Source: Flagellimonas sediminis
GTDB lineage: Bacteria > Bacteroidota > Bacteroidia > Flavobacteriales > Flavobacteriaceae
Length of the DNA: 64,000 bases
Assembly: GCF_010500845.1 (NCBI RefSeq)
Contig: NZ_JAAAMI010000005.1
Span: 282,113-346,112 of the forward strand
Direction: 5' to 3'
The notes beneath the pieces were generated by a model. That model was not told the origin of the DNA, made no database searches, and was given only the letters and a program-made list of their open reading frames with translations. A program made the translations under genes and the position numbers. Of this stretch, positions 56,936-64,000 are shown one piece after another. Position 1 is the stretch's first letter. The number at the start of each line of letters is the position of its first letter.

Positions 56936-57295
56936 TTATTCCGTTTCTTGTACCAATATTACTTCTTCCGGGATGGATAGAAATAGGACACATCCATTTT
57001 CTGAATGCACACTGTGTTTGCCTTTTGGAGGCGTGTACAGATAATCTCCCTGAGACAAGGTCTCATGGTGAATTTCACAGCTACCTTCCAAAACAAGAAT
57101 TTCTTCCCCTGCAGGATGCACATGGTATGGATAGGAAGCTCCTTCTTCAAACTTCAATAAAATGGCTTTGGACCGATTTGTGCTCTTGTCGAAACGGAGT
57201 GATTTCACAAAAACTCCTTGGTAATGGATTCCTTTTTCAATAAGGGGCTGCCAGGATAACCCATGGCTTTTGGTTATGTAATCCCTAATATTCAT
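56936..57295 (-). CDS. Cupin-domain protein
   Basis: 119 residues, one cupin barrel: YPYHVHPAGEEILVLEG holds metal-binding His/His/Glu, and HSVHSENG the final His. Close to ChrR-type or anti-sigma cupins in outline, but the substrate is unknown. Lies downstream of an AraC-family gene, both on the minus strand with an 85-nt gap. Confidence 0.85.
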   Translation of the reverse strand: MNIRDYITKSHGLSWQPLIEKGIHYQGVFVKSLRFDKSTNRSKAILLKFEEGASYPYHVHPAGEEILVLEGSCEIHHETLSQGDYLYTPPKGKHSVHSENGCVLFLSIPEEVILVQETE

Positions 57296-57380
57296 AGTTC
57301 TTGATTTTTACATGATGGGACAAAATTCAGCAACACAGCTTCGTTAAAAAATGGAAAATCTCGGGTTTGAGATGTAAAAT

Positions 57381-58169
57381 TTAAGAAGCAATACTTTTTA
57401 AATAGGCCGTTGGCGACATGCCCACATGGTTTTTGAAGAATTTGGAAAAATAATAGGGGTCTTGAAAGCCTAAGGAAAAAGCGACCTCCTTCATGCTTAA
57501 GTTCTCATATTGTAAAATTCGCTTGGCTTCGGAAACTACAAGTCCAAAGATGACATTTTGAGCTGTTTTACCTGCGTGTTGTTTGGCCAACTCGTTCAGT
57601 TTTAACTCGGTGGTCTTCAGTTGTGGCGCAATTTCTTTCAAAGAAAGATTTTTGTTGAAGTTGTTTCGGACAAACTCCAAAAACTGTAAAAACAATGCAT
57701 CTGGCTTCCAGATTTCACCGCCGTTGGCAATTTTGGAGCGGTTGGTCTCGAATAGGATTAATTCGATGCGGGAGTGAACGGACTCTAGATATTGATACGG
57801 TTTATGCTGAAGTTCTTCTTCAATTTTTTGAAGATCGCGATCCAAATCTTCAGTGTGGACAATGGGAATGACCTCATTGTAATCAAAATGGCAAAAAAGA
57901 CTGTTCTGAAAAATCAGTTCAATGTCCTTTTCCGTTTTACACATATAATCCAAGGTGAAGCCCAACAAATAGCCTTGGGCATTATCCATCTTTTTGAAAC
58001 AGTGGTATTGTCCAGAAGTGACCGTAAGTACTTGTCTTTTGTTTATAGTGATGGCTTTATGGTCAACTTCAATATCAATTTTTCCCTGGTTGCACCAAAT
58101 GAAGAGGTATTTTTTGATGCGTTTTGGAGTAAAATCAACAATGGTCTCTATGCGCTGTATGTCAACCAT
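57381..58169 (-). CDS. AraC-family transcriptional regulator
   Basis: 262 residues with an N-terminal cupin-like sensor half and a C-terminal double HTH (LSLKEIAPQLKTTELKLNEL; VAFSLGFQDPYYFSKFFKNHVGMSPTAY). ATG 58169 is used because the longer frame begins at a TTG lying inside the -7 box TAAGTTTG at 58204-58197. The ligand is unknown. Confidence 0.88.
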   Translation of the reverse strand: MVDIQRIETIVDFTPKRIKKYLFIWCNQGKIDIEVDHKAITINKRQVLTVTSGQYHCFKKMDNAQGYLLGFTLDYMCKTEKDIELIFQNSLFCHFDYNEVIPIVHTEDLDRDLQKIEEELQHKPYQYLESVHSRIELILFETNRSKIANGGEIWKPDALFLQFLEFVRNNFNKNLSLKEIAPQLKTTELKLNELAKQHAGKTAQNVIFGLVVSEAKRILQYENLSMKEVAFSLGFQDPYYFSKFFKNHVGMSPTAYLKSIAS

Positions 58170-58196
58170 ATTAAAACCTTGAAAATGGAAATTCCC

Positions 58197-58218
58197 CAAA
58201 CTTATCAAATCAAAACTA
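58197..58218 (-). promoter_or_regulatory. Promoter region of the AraC gene: two -7 boxes
   Basis: On the minus strand TAGTTTTG (58218-58211) and TAAGTTTG (58204-58197) are both perfect TAnnTTTG matches, 14 bp apart. The nearer gives a ~22-nt leader to ATG 58169. Confidence 0.5.
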
Positions 58219-58280
58219 TGATGGGATGCATTTGGGGAATTATTTCTTTATGGTATACTAAGGATAGCCTGATAAAAAAA

Positions 58281-58670
58281 TTAATTCATGGAATGGATGC
58301 CGAACATGTTGCCTTCGGTATCCGTGGCCAAAACGATAAAACCATATTGCCCAATAGACGTTTTGGGTCTACAGATGGATCCACCGGCAGCTTCTATTTT
58401 TGCCTCTTCAATGCTACAATCTTGACTATAGAAATAGACCAAGGTACTGTTATTCCCGGGTGACATCCCTTCCATTTTCACCAAGGCTCCGGAAGCCCGA
58501 TTTTCGGAATGCATATCACTTGGAAAAAAATACATTTCCATATCGGATGCAGAATCCGGCATAGGCAATTGGTTGAACTCATAATCAAAAACAGATTCGT
58601 AGAATTTTTTTGCCCGGTTGATATTGTCTACATAGATTTCAAACCAAATAACGGGATTTTCATTTTTCAT
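58281..58670 (-). CDS. VOC-family (glyoxalase/bleomycin-resistance-type) protein
   Basis: 129 residues of paired beta-alpha-beta modules (VIWFEIYVDNINRAKKFYESVFDYEF; STLVYFYSQDCSIEEAKIEAAGG; GFIVLATDTEGNMFGIHSMN). The fold binds a metal and catalyses varied reactions or sequesters toxic compounds; no specific role can be assigned. Confidence 0.88.
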   Translation of the reverse strand: MKNENPVIWFEIYVDNINRAKKFYESVFDYEFNQLPMPDSASDMEMYFFPSDMHSENRASGALVKMEGMSPGNNSTLVYFYSQDCSIEEAKIEAAGGSICRPKTSIGQYGFIVLATDTEGNMFGIHSMN

Positions 58671-58745
58671 GGATATATAGTTTATGGTTTATTAGGTTGT
58701 GATGAAAAGCTTGGATTAAAACTTCATATTGAAAGAGGAAATGCG

Positions 58746-59120
58746 TCAAACCAATTGTTTGTATTTGTCCTTGTTCTCGATCAAAATCCAAAGGAATATG
58801 GCCCAAATGACCAAGGAAATAATAAGTCCGCTGGTATCAACAAGGGTGTTCGTTAAAAGAATCCCCACCATGACAGGAAAGATGACCAATGCGCCCAAGG
58901 CCCTTGTTTTTGGAATGATGATCAAAATACCACCTACAATTTCGGCAATTCCGATCAAGGGCATCAACCATGAAATTTCCATTAGGGCGTCGAAATCCTT
59001 TATGATGGCTTCCGACAGGTTTTCGGGTTGTGGCATGTAGTTGAAAAATTTGCTGAATCCGCCGTTGAGCAATAATAATCCCAAAAGGATGGATACTACA
59101 TTGTAAACTTTATTTTTCAT
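58746..59120 (-). CDS. DoxX-family membrane protein
   Basis: 124 residues with four membrane helices (VVSILLGLLLLNGGFSKFFNY; LMPLIGIAEIVGGILIIIP; LVIFPVMVGILLTNTLV; LIISLVIWAIFLWIL). DoxX-like family as judged by this pattern. It is upstream of the VOC gene on the same strand (76 nt). Confidence 0.85.
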   Translation of the reverse strand: MKNKVYNVVSILLGLLLLNGGFSKFFNYMPQPENLSEAIIKDFDALMEISWLMPLIGIAEIVGGILIIIPKTRALGALVIFPVMVGILLTNTLVDTSGLIISLVIWAIFLWILIENKDKYKQLV

Positions 59121-59139
59121 TGGTTTTATGGTTTTTAGT

Positions 59140-59195
59140 GGTTAGAAATGTCAGAAGTCAGAAGTCTGATATCTGTTATCTGTTATCTGGTAAAG
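59140..59195. repeat. Short tandem repeats upstream of the DoxX gene
   Basis: GTCAGAAGTCAGAAGTC (7-bp period) followed by ATCTGTTATCTGTTATCTG (8-bp period). The two parts are roughly inverted in content (TCAGA / TCTG), so they may form a weak hairpin. Confidence 0.45.
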
Positions 59196-59196
59196 G

Positions 59197-59430
59197 CTAG
59201 TCCATAATAAGTTGAACCTCAAGGTTGAGATTGTTCAGAAACTGTTGTATTTCATGCAGTAAGAAGTTACCGTCCAAACTCTCCACCCTAAGAATGCGGT
59301 CACAATCTTCCAAATCGAAGTTGGCACAAACATTCTTAAAATTTTCATGTAGGGCATTCACGGTACGAACCGCCGTGGATTCATCTTCCACGTTCGTCTT
59401 AAAGATTTCTATTGGATTTGGTCTGTGCAT
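59197..59430 (-). CDS. Small HMA-like/hypothetical protein, 77 aa
   Basis: From ATG 59430 (MHRPNPIEIFKTNV; the frame extends 14 codons upstream), a compact alpha-beta protein with VRTVNALHENFKNV, then DRILRVESLDGN. This beta-alpha-beta pattern resembles heavy-metal-associated folds without the CxxC motif. No family name can be given with confidence. Confidence 0.6.
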   Translation of the reverse strand: MHRPNPIEIFKTNVEDESTAVRTVNALHENFKNVCANFDLEDCDRILRVESLDGNFLLHEIQQFLNNLNLEVQLIMD

Positions 59431-59606
59431 GGTTCGTGTTTGTGGGCTATGGTTGTGTTGTGACTTATGCATATTAAAATGCTGATTAAAGAACTGATAG
59501 GCAAGTTATTGGAGATAGGTGAAAAATTGAGTGTGTCTTTGCGACATTCCGAGGGGTTGATTGCGACAATCTGTTTTTATATCTTTTCATCATCAAAAAG
59601 GATGTT

Positions 59607-60590
59607 ATGAAACACGTTTCAATATTGGTGCCCCAGGGTACCATTAGTGTGGTCAATGTGGCGGGAAGCTACCAAATGTTGTCCTGGGTGAATGAATTCT
59701 TGCAGCAATCCGGCAGTAAGCCGCTTTTCGATATTCATTTAGTCGCTATGGATGATAGGGATGGTACCCATAAAGGTTTGTTCTCCGTACACCATAACCA
59801 GACCATTGCGGAGGTTCAAAGGACCGACCTGATCATCATACCTGCAATCCATGAAAGTTACCTGCAATCCTTGGAAGACAATCAGCCATTTATACCATGG
59901 CTACTTGATCGGTATGAAGAAGGCTCAGAAATAGCTAGCTTGTGCATTTCCTCTTTTTTCTTGGCCTCTACCGGACTTTTGGATGGTAAACCATGTTCCA
60001 CCCATTGGCAATCCGCCCCCATGTTCAGGGAGCTTTTTCCTAATGTGATATTGACCGATGAGCGTATTGTTACCGATTCGGGGGGCATATACACGAGCGG
60101 TGGGGCATATGCGTTCACCAATCTCATCATTTACCTGATCGAAAAGTTCGCAGGTAGGGAACTGGCCATTTTGGCAGCCAAGGGTTTCATGATCGATATT
60201 GATAGGAACAGCCAAACGCCGTTCATGATATTCAAGGGGCAAAAATCCCATCAGGACATTTCTATTTTGAAGGCACAGGAAATTATCGAGCAAAATTATA
60301 CGGACAAGATTTCTGTGGAAGATTTGAGCAATGCCGTAGCCTTGAACCGAAGAACCTTTGAACGCCGGTTTAAAAAGGCTACCTCGAATACCGTATTGGA
60401 GTACCATCAACGGGTAAAAATTGAAGTGGCCAAAAAAGAATTTGAAAAAGGATTCAAAACCGTGAACGAGGTCATGTACGACGCGGGGTACACGGACCCC
60501 AAAGCCTTTAGGGAGGTCTTTAAAAAGTATACGGAAATGACTCCCTTTGATTATATGGTCAAATACAAACGGGAAGCGTTCAGTGCGTAA
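59607..60590 (+). CDS. GlxA-family transcriptional regulator (DJ-1/PfpI + AraC HTH)
   Basis: 327 residues: an N-terminal class-I-glutamine-amidotransferase/DJ-1-like domain (about 1-195; IASLCISSFFLASTGLLDGKP with the nucleophile-elbow Cys) and a C-terminal AraC-type double HTH (ISVEDLSNAVALNRRTFERRFKK; EVMYDAGYTDPKAFREVFKKYTEMTP). An activator of unknown inducer, oriented away from the VOC/DoxX/cupin set. Confidence 0.93.
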   Translation: MKHVSILVPQGTISVVNVAGSYQMLSWVNEFLQQSGSKPLFDIHLVAMDDRDGTHKGLFSVHHNQTIAEVQRTDLIIIPAIHESYLQSLEDNQPFIPWLLDRYEEGSEIASLCISSFFLASTGLLDGKPCSTHWQSAPMFRELFPNVILTDERIVTDSGGIYTSGGAYAFTNLIIYLIEKFAGRELAILAAKGFMIDIDRNSQTPFMIFKGQKSHQDISILKAQEIIEQNYTDKISVEDLSNAVALNRRTFERRFKKATSNTVLEYHQRVKIEVAKKEFEKGFKTVNEVMYDAGYTDPKAFREVFKKYTEMTPFDYMVKYKREAFSA

Positions 60591-60800
60591 AGGGAAATTG
60601 GTTGACAGCGATCGCGATCAACATCATAGGGGCAGTTTGGAGAAGATAGACCATGTATTGGATATTTGAGGAGGTATGCAATTAACCTTACAAGTTGCAC
60701 CATACCGAAAATCCAAGAGAAATTCCAGAAGCAATGTCTTGTGTCTGCCCAAGGGTGGGGGAGTTCACACTTACTTATTGCCATGTAGTGCAACTCTTTT

Positions 60801-61175
60801 TTAATATTTCCATTTTGCCCCATTTTCCTCGACACTCATTTTTCTGTATTCGGCAATTTTTCGGATGAGATTTTCAGGGATGGGTTCGTCATATTGAAAC
60901 TGAACAGAATCCTGCTTAGTTGTATATTTAACAAGTTCTTTTTCAAACGGTTTCAGGGCGGGCCCAGTGGGTATAAAACTCAAATGAGATTTATGGGCGG
61001 AATATGCAAAGAGTATCGTTGCCGATTCAAATACTGGTTTTCCCCATTTCAATCCTTCTTTCGCTTCGGGAACAACACTTTTTAAAATTGCGCGCAATGC
61101 ATTTATTTTTGATTGGGCACCTTCGGGTAATTGTTCAATATATTCTTCAACGCTGGTCGGGTTCTTTTTTTTCAT
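60801..61175 (-). CDS. DUF1801/YdhG-like protein
   Basis: 124 residues: EEYIEQLPEGAQSKINALRAIL followed by GLKWGKPVFE, LFAYSAHKSHLSFIPTGPAL and the C-terminal SVEENGAKWKY. Fits the YdhG-like/DUF1801 fold (relatives of frataxin-like iron chaperones). Its ATG is 1 nt after the stop of the DUF6090 gene, so they are co-transcribed. Confidence 0.88.
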   Translation of the reverse strand: MKKKNPTSVEEYIEQLPEGAQSKINALRAILKSVVPEAKEGLKWGKPVFESATILFAYSAHKSHLSFIPTGPALKPFEKELVKYTTKQDSVQFQYDEPIPENLIRKIAEYRKMSVEENGAKWKY

Positions 61176-61176
61176 T

Positions 61177-61947
61177 TTAATTTTTAAGAAGTGAGATTAT
61201 GGAGTCAATTCCAATTTCCATCTTAGAAAATACTTCTTTATGGCCTACATTTCTGTTTATTTGTATATCGCTGATCAACCCTTGTAATCCTTGAATTTTC
61301 TTTAATTCATCAAGATGTGTTTTGAAAGAAGGGAATTGTTCGGTTGTATCAATAATCGTATCCTTTCCTATGAGCGTAAGGTCCATAATTCTAAATCTCA
61401 ACGACGGTTCTAAAATACCGTTGGTCTTGTTGCGAAAATCCAGATTGAATAATCCCCATTCAGATTCCAAGATGGATACATCTTCAACAATGGAATAGAA
61501 TTCCGCTATTTTTTGAACAAGTAATTTATTCTGGATCAATCCAATATTGCCGGTACTCTGTAGCTCTTTCCATGTATCGTCATTAAAAGAATTGTGGGGG
61601 AGAAACCCAAGCTTGTTCATGGCATAAAACCAATTATTTGATTCCGTTGGGGTAAGCGAATCAGTATAACTTTTTAATAAAAGGGACGAATTTTCGAATT
61701 GCATTCCATTAAAGTCGATAAGTAATTTGGCTACAGATTTATTGATGGTGAAATCTTCTAGAAGTTGATTGAGATAGTAGGCTTCTTGTTCCCTTTTTTT
61801 TCGATTTTCATTCCAATTGTTGATTTGCAATGCCATTAAAATACCAATGACCACAAGAACAGTTTCACCAATTGCGTATTTCAAATATTTTCCAGTTTTT
61901 CCCTCTGAAAGTAAGTTTTGCCTAATTCTTCTGAAGAAGTTTATCAT
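61177..61947 (-). CDS. DUF6090 membrane-anchored protein
   Basis: 256 residues beginning MINFFRRIRQNLL...GKYLKYAIGETVLVVIGILMALQINNWNENRKK, which is the DUF6090 hallmark (short cytoplasmic N-terminus, one membrane helix, then a helical periplasmic domain). The family is abundant and multi-copy in Flavobacteriaceae with no known role. Confidence 0.88.
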   Translation of the reverse strand: MINFFRRIRQNLLSEGKTGKYLKYAIGETVLVVIGILMALQINNWNENRKKREQEAYYLNQLLEDFTINKSVAKLLIDFNGMQFENSSLLLKSYTDSLTPTESNNWFYAMNKLGFLPHNSFNDDTWKELQSTGNIGLIQNKLLVQKIAEFYSIVEDVSILESEWGLFNLDFRNKTNGILEPSLRFRIMDLTLIGKDTIIDTTEQFPSFKTHLDELKKIQGLQGLISDIQINRNVGHKEVFSKMEIGIDSIISLLKN

Positions 61948-61970
61948 TGGTCAGTGGTTGGTTATAATGA

Positions 61971-62160
61971 GGCACAACGGTTGGGCTATATGGAGTGGGG
62001 GACTTTGAAACTTTTCACTGTCAGGCTGCCACTAAGCCAATTCGTTTGGTTATATTTTTTTTAGCCAAATCGCCAAAGACGAATTGGCGTTGATGCTACG
62101 AAGAACTATGGTTGAATTACCCGCTGTACCCCGAATTACATATAACTTTTGCTGTGCATG
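61971..62160. repeat. Structured intergenic element A (attC-like inverted repeat)
   Basis: About 190 bp bounded by GCACAACGG on the left and GCTGTGCAT on the right; the arms continue as TATATGGAGTGGGG versus (reverse complement) TATATGTAATTCGGGG. Inside, GCCAATTCGT (62036-62045) and ACGAATTGGC (62079-62088) pair perfectly, with TTTGG/CCAAA nested inside. Size, imperfect outer arms and inner hairpin recall integron attC sites, but the identity is not proven. Confidence 0.5.
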
Positions 62161-62183
62161 GTTTATTTCATCTACAGCCATGG

Positions 62184-63380
62184 TTAATCTTTAAAATTAT
62201 AAGGTATAAAATTTTCCCAATACCAAGGCATCCATCTATCTCCAATGACAATTTCCAATAACTCTTTAAAAATTCCCTCTCCGTTTGAACTATTGCACAT
62301 AATGACCATGCCTATGTTTTTTGACGGGTATAATATGGCATAATGTTCCCAGCCATCCATGTGTCCTTCTTTAAAAATTGCTTTTCCAAAAGGGGTCTCG
62401 TATATACCCCAGCCTAGGCCATAACTTAAGTTAATATTTTTATTTTCATCGGTAGTTTTCCACCTATTATCTCCAAACTGTTGTTTAGAGGTAACAGCAA
62501 TTTGTGGCTTGAACATCTCATCAAATGCCTTTGGGCTTAAACCTTTTCTTCCCAACATTGCCTGAATGAACCTGGCATAATCCTCTGGAGTGGTGTCCAT
62601 GCTTCCAGCAGCATATTCCCGATTCCTTTTTTGTCGTTCCAGTACCTTTTTTCTGCCGTAATGCCCCAACGCGTAGTTGGTCTCAAATCTATCTTGCCAT
62701 AAATAGCTAGTCATGGTCATGTTAAACGGTTCAAATACGTAAGCCTGCGCCAACTCTTCCAATCCTTTTTTAGTGACTTGTTCCACTACAAACTGAAGCA
62801 ATTGAATGCCTTCTCCCGAGTAGCTGTAGAAAGTTCCAGGATTTGATTCTATCTCTAGTGGTTTGTTCATGTCAATGCCCGAATTTCCAATATATCTCCA
62901 GTTAGGAAAACCAGTGGTATGAGATAAACACATTCTGGCGGTTATCTTTTTGTACCTTTCATCACCTTCCAAATCTTGATACCCTTCATAGGTCTCTTTA
63001 AAAGTATAGGATGGTAATGGTTTATCAAGATATTCTACCAAAGGTTTGTCTAAATCAATAACTCCAGCATCTACCAGTTTCATCACAATAAAAGCGAATA
63101 CAGGTTTACTTAAAGAGGCGGCATAAAAGTTATTCGACATTTCTAAAGGTAGTTTTCCCTTTAAATTTCTGGAACCATATGCTTTTTGAAATAATATACT
63201 GTCTTTTGTAACAATAGAAATGGTGAGTCCATGAACATTGGCTTCACGCTGCAAACGCTCAAAATTAGAATTTAGAGTTTCAATATGTATAATAGAATCA
63301 TCTATCCTTTTAATTGTTTGTGAATGAACTTGGCATGAAAATATCACAAAGACGATAAAGAAGAATATAGTATGTTTCAT
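62184..63380 (-). CDS. Serine hydrolase, class C beta-lactamase/PBP-like
   Basis: 398 residues with a signal peptide (VIFSCQVHSQ, possibly a lipobox). Active-site Ser-x-x-Lys occurs as ASLSKPVF near 90, Tyr motif YSYSGEG near 185, and HMDGW near 340 as the third motif, so the catalytic set is plausibly intact. Could be a peptidase, esterase or carboxypeptidase; beta-lactam hydrolysis cannot be claimed. The gene is flanked by structured elements A and B, as if carried as a cassette. Confidence 0.88.
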   Translation of the reverse strand: MKHTIFFFIVFVIFSCQVHSQTIKRIDDSIIHIETLNSNFERLQREANVHGLTISIVTKDSILFQKAYGSRNLKGKLPLEMSNNFYAASLSKPVFAFIVMKLVDAGVIDLDKPLVEYLDKPLPSYTFKETYEGYQDLEGDERYKKITARMCLSHTTGFPNWRYIGNSGIDMNKPLEIESNPGTFYSYSGEGIQLLQFVVEQVTKKGLEELAQAYVFEPFNMTMTSYLWQDRFETNYALGHYGRKKVLERQKRNREYAAGSMDTTPEDYARFIQAMLGRKGLSPKAFDEMFKPQIAVTSKQQFGDNRWKTTDENKNINLSYGLGWGIYETPFGKAIFKEGHMDGWEHYAILYPSKNIGMVIMCNSSNGEGIFKELLEIVIGDRWMPWYWENFIPYNFKD

Positions 63381-63431
63381 CGATTGAAAATTTATTGATT
63401 AAATTTCGAATCAATATTTGTGCCTAAATTA

Positions 63432-63563
63432 TGCACAACGGTCTCGGCTATGAGTAGTTGCGCGGTTTAGCACTTAACTTTGCAAGTACACAACAAGCTG
63501 AAAATCCGCAGGATTTTCTGAGTAGGCGAGAACAAGCAATTGCTTATAGCCATTGTTGTGTGT
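63432..63563. repeat. Structured intergenic element B (attC-like inverted repeat)
   Basis: About 132 bp. The left arm GCACAAC...GGCTATGAGTAGTTGC and right arm (reverse complement) CACAACAATGGCTATAAGCAATTGC match at most positions. A perfect inner hairpin GAAAATCC-GCA-GGATTTTC lies at 63500-63518. The left edge TGCACAACGG is shared with element A. I recall similar sequences being dispersed in flavobacterial genomes, but cannot verify this here. Confidence 0.55.
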
Positions 63564-63569
63564 TCGTTT

Positions 63570-63902
63570 TTATGTTATCATTGCTCTGTCTCCCTTTTTT
63601 CCTTTTTTTACTCGTTCTGAATAACCTGCAAAAAAGAAAGGAATATTGTCTTCTGTACCATTTTCAATTCGTTGCTTAACTTTCTCAAAAGCTAAAATTG
63701 AAATCTCAAATTCAGGTTGTCCCGTAACTAAAATCGGTTGATTTAATTGGTCAAACCAATAATATTTTCCACCATAATTACGTCTTGCAACTTCAAAAAT
63801 ATACGAACCTGCTTGAGCAATTATATCCTCCAACATTCCAGAATCCATATCATCTTTATTTTCCGAAAATAAGTGCAAAAAACGGGCATAGTATACCACC
63901 TT
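63570..63902 (-). pseudogene. Hypothetical protein gene, 5' end displaced by a mobile-element end
   Basis: The frame reads to a stop at 63570 with ordinary protein sequence (DSGMLEDIIAQAGSYIFEVARRNYGGKYYWFDQ; read from 63870 down). Further upstream it continues in frame through the 24-bp repeats at 63904-63971, translating into His/Pro-rich sequence (HPPHYAHFGPPRVAHFDPP) that is plainly repeat-derived. So about 100 residues of the C-terminal part of a real gene remain and its N-terminus was replaced. The family is not recognised. Confidence 0.55.
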
Positions 63903-63903
63903 C

Positions 63904-63971
63904 GGCGGGTCAAAGTGAGCCACCCGCGGCGGACCAAAGTGAGCATAGTGGGGCGGATGAACGTGAGCCAC
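63904..63971. mobile_element. Three 24-bp direct repeats, terminus of an IS21-type element (inferred)
   Basis: GGCGGGTCAAAGTGAGCCAC, GGCGGACCAAAGTGAGCATA and GGCGGATGAACGTGAGCCAC recur at exactly 24-bp steps (63904, 63928, 63952). Reverse-complemented they contain GTGGCTCACTTT, the type of multiple internal repeat found at the ends of IS21-family elements (istA/istB). No transposase gene lies to the left, so the element should continue beyond the right edge of the window. Confidence 0.55.
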
Positions 63972-64000
63972 TAAAAAGATCGATTCTATTTGAGTGTTGC

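Noticed and set aside
60591..60800. Possible third attC-like element before the DUF1801 gene
   Set aside because: Contains a GTTGCACC fragment but no arms or inner hairpin like elements A and B.

Overview
The window looks like about 64 kb of chromosome from a marine-type member of the Flavobacteriaceae (Bacteroidota), plausibly near Muricauda/Allomuricauda, although the genus is a guess. The evidence is the Bacteroidota promoter (TTG, 17-23 nt, TAnnTTTG) ahead of several genes, weak Shine-Dalgarno sequences, the small Bacteroidota-type SRP RNA, and family members such as DUF4421, DUF6090, OmpP1/FadL, TlpA-type lipoproteins and a bacillithiol-system YtxJ protein. There are no rRNA or tRNA genes and no CRISPR array.

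Layout. 1-6.1 kb: a GntP permease with a RidA-family gene cut by the window edge, ClpB, YtxJ and a large lipoprotein. 6.3-12.6 kb: GlyA, an unknown protein, then a signalling cluster on the minus strand, read as LytTR pseudo-regulator, 56-residue lipoprotein, 68-residue membrane peptide, TPR histidine kinase and LuxR-type regulator. 13-20 kb: acyl-CoA thioesterase with glutaminyl cyclase, SRP RNA, SDR, fructose-6-phosphate aldolase, a thioredoxin-fold lipoprotein, an ABC-F ATPase and a membrane protein. 20-35 kb: fasciclin protein, PheT, TlpA, LeuB/LeuA, an unknown Bacteroidota protein, panB / four-helix-bundle / RluA, SdaA, DnaK and an atypical response regulator. 36-47 kb: PD40 protein, K+/H+ antiporter, DUF4421, DoxX, FadL-type porin, exonuclease III, class II ribonucleotide reductase, DeoD and DeoC. 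48-55.6 kb: MlaE-F-D operon, a convergent MacAB/Lol-like exporter operon, and a ytfI-ytfJ-uspA set. 55.7-64 kb is more accessory: TlpA, cupin, two AraC regulators, VOC, DoxX, DUF1801, DUF6090, then a serine hydrolase between two structured repeats and a gene broken by what looks like the end of an IS21-type element.

Two points stand out. First, four unlinked promoters (FadL porin, class II ribonucleotide reductase, mlaEFD, ytfI-ytfJ-uspA) each carry a TGA-N6-TCA palindrome whose centre lies exactly 29.5 bp upstream of the first base of a TAnnTTTR-like -7 box. That is the class II position for a CRP/FNR-family activator and suggests one regulon. Second, the LytTR / small lipoprotein / small peptide / TPR kinase / LuxR cluster resembles an uncharacterised surface-peptide or envelope signalling system, with an about 11-bp tandem-repeat array just ahead of the small lipoprotein gene.

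Most other genes are ordinary housekeeping genes in short, often convergent and overlapping, units.
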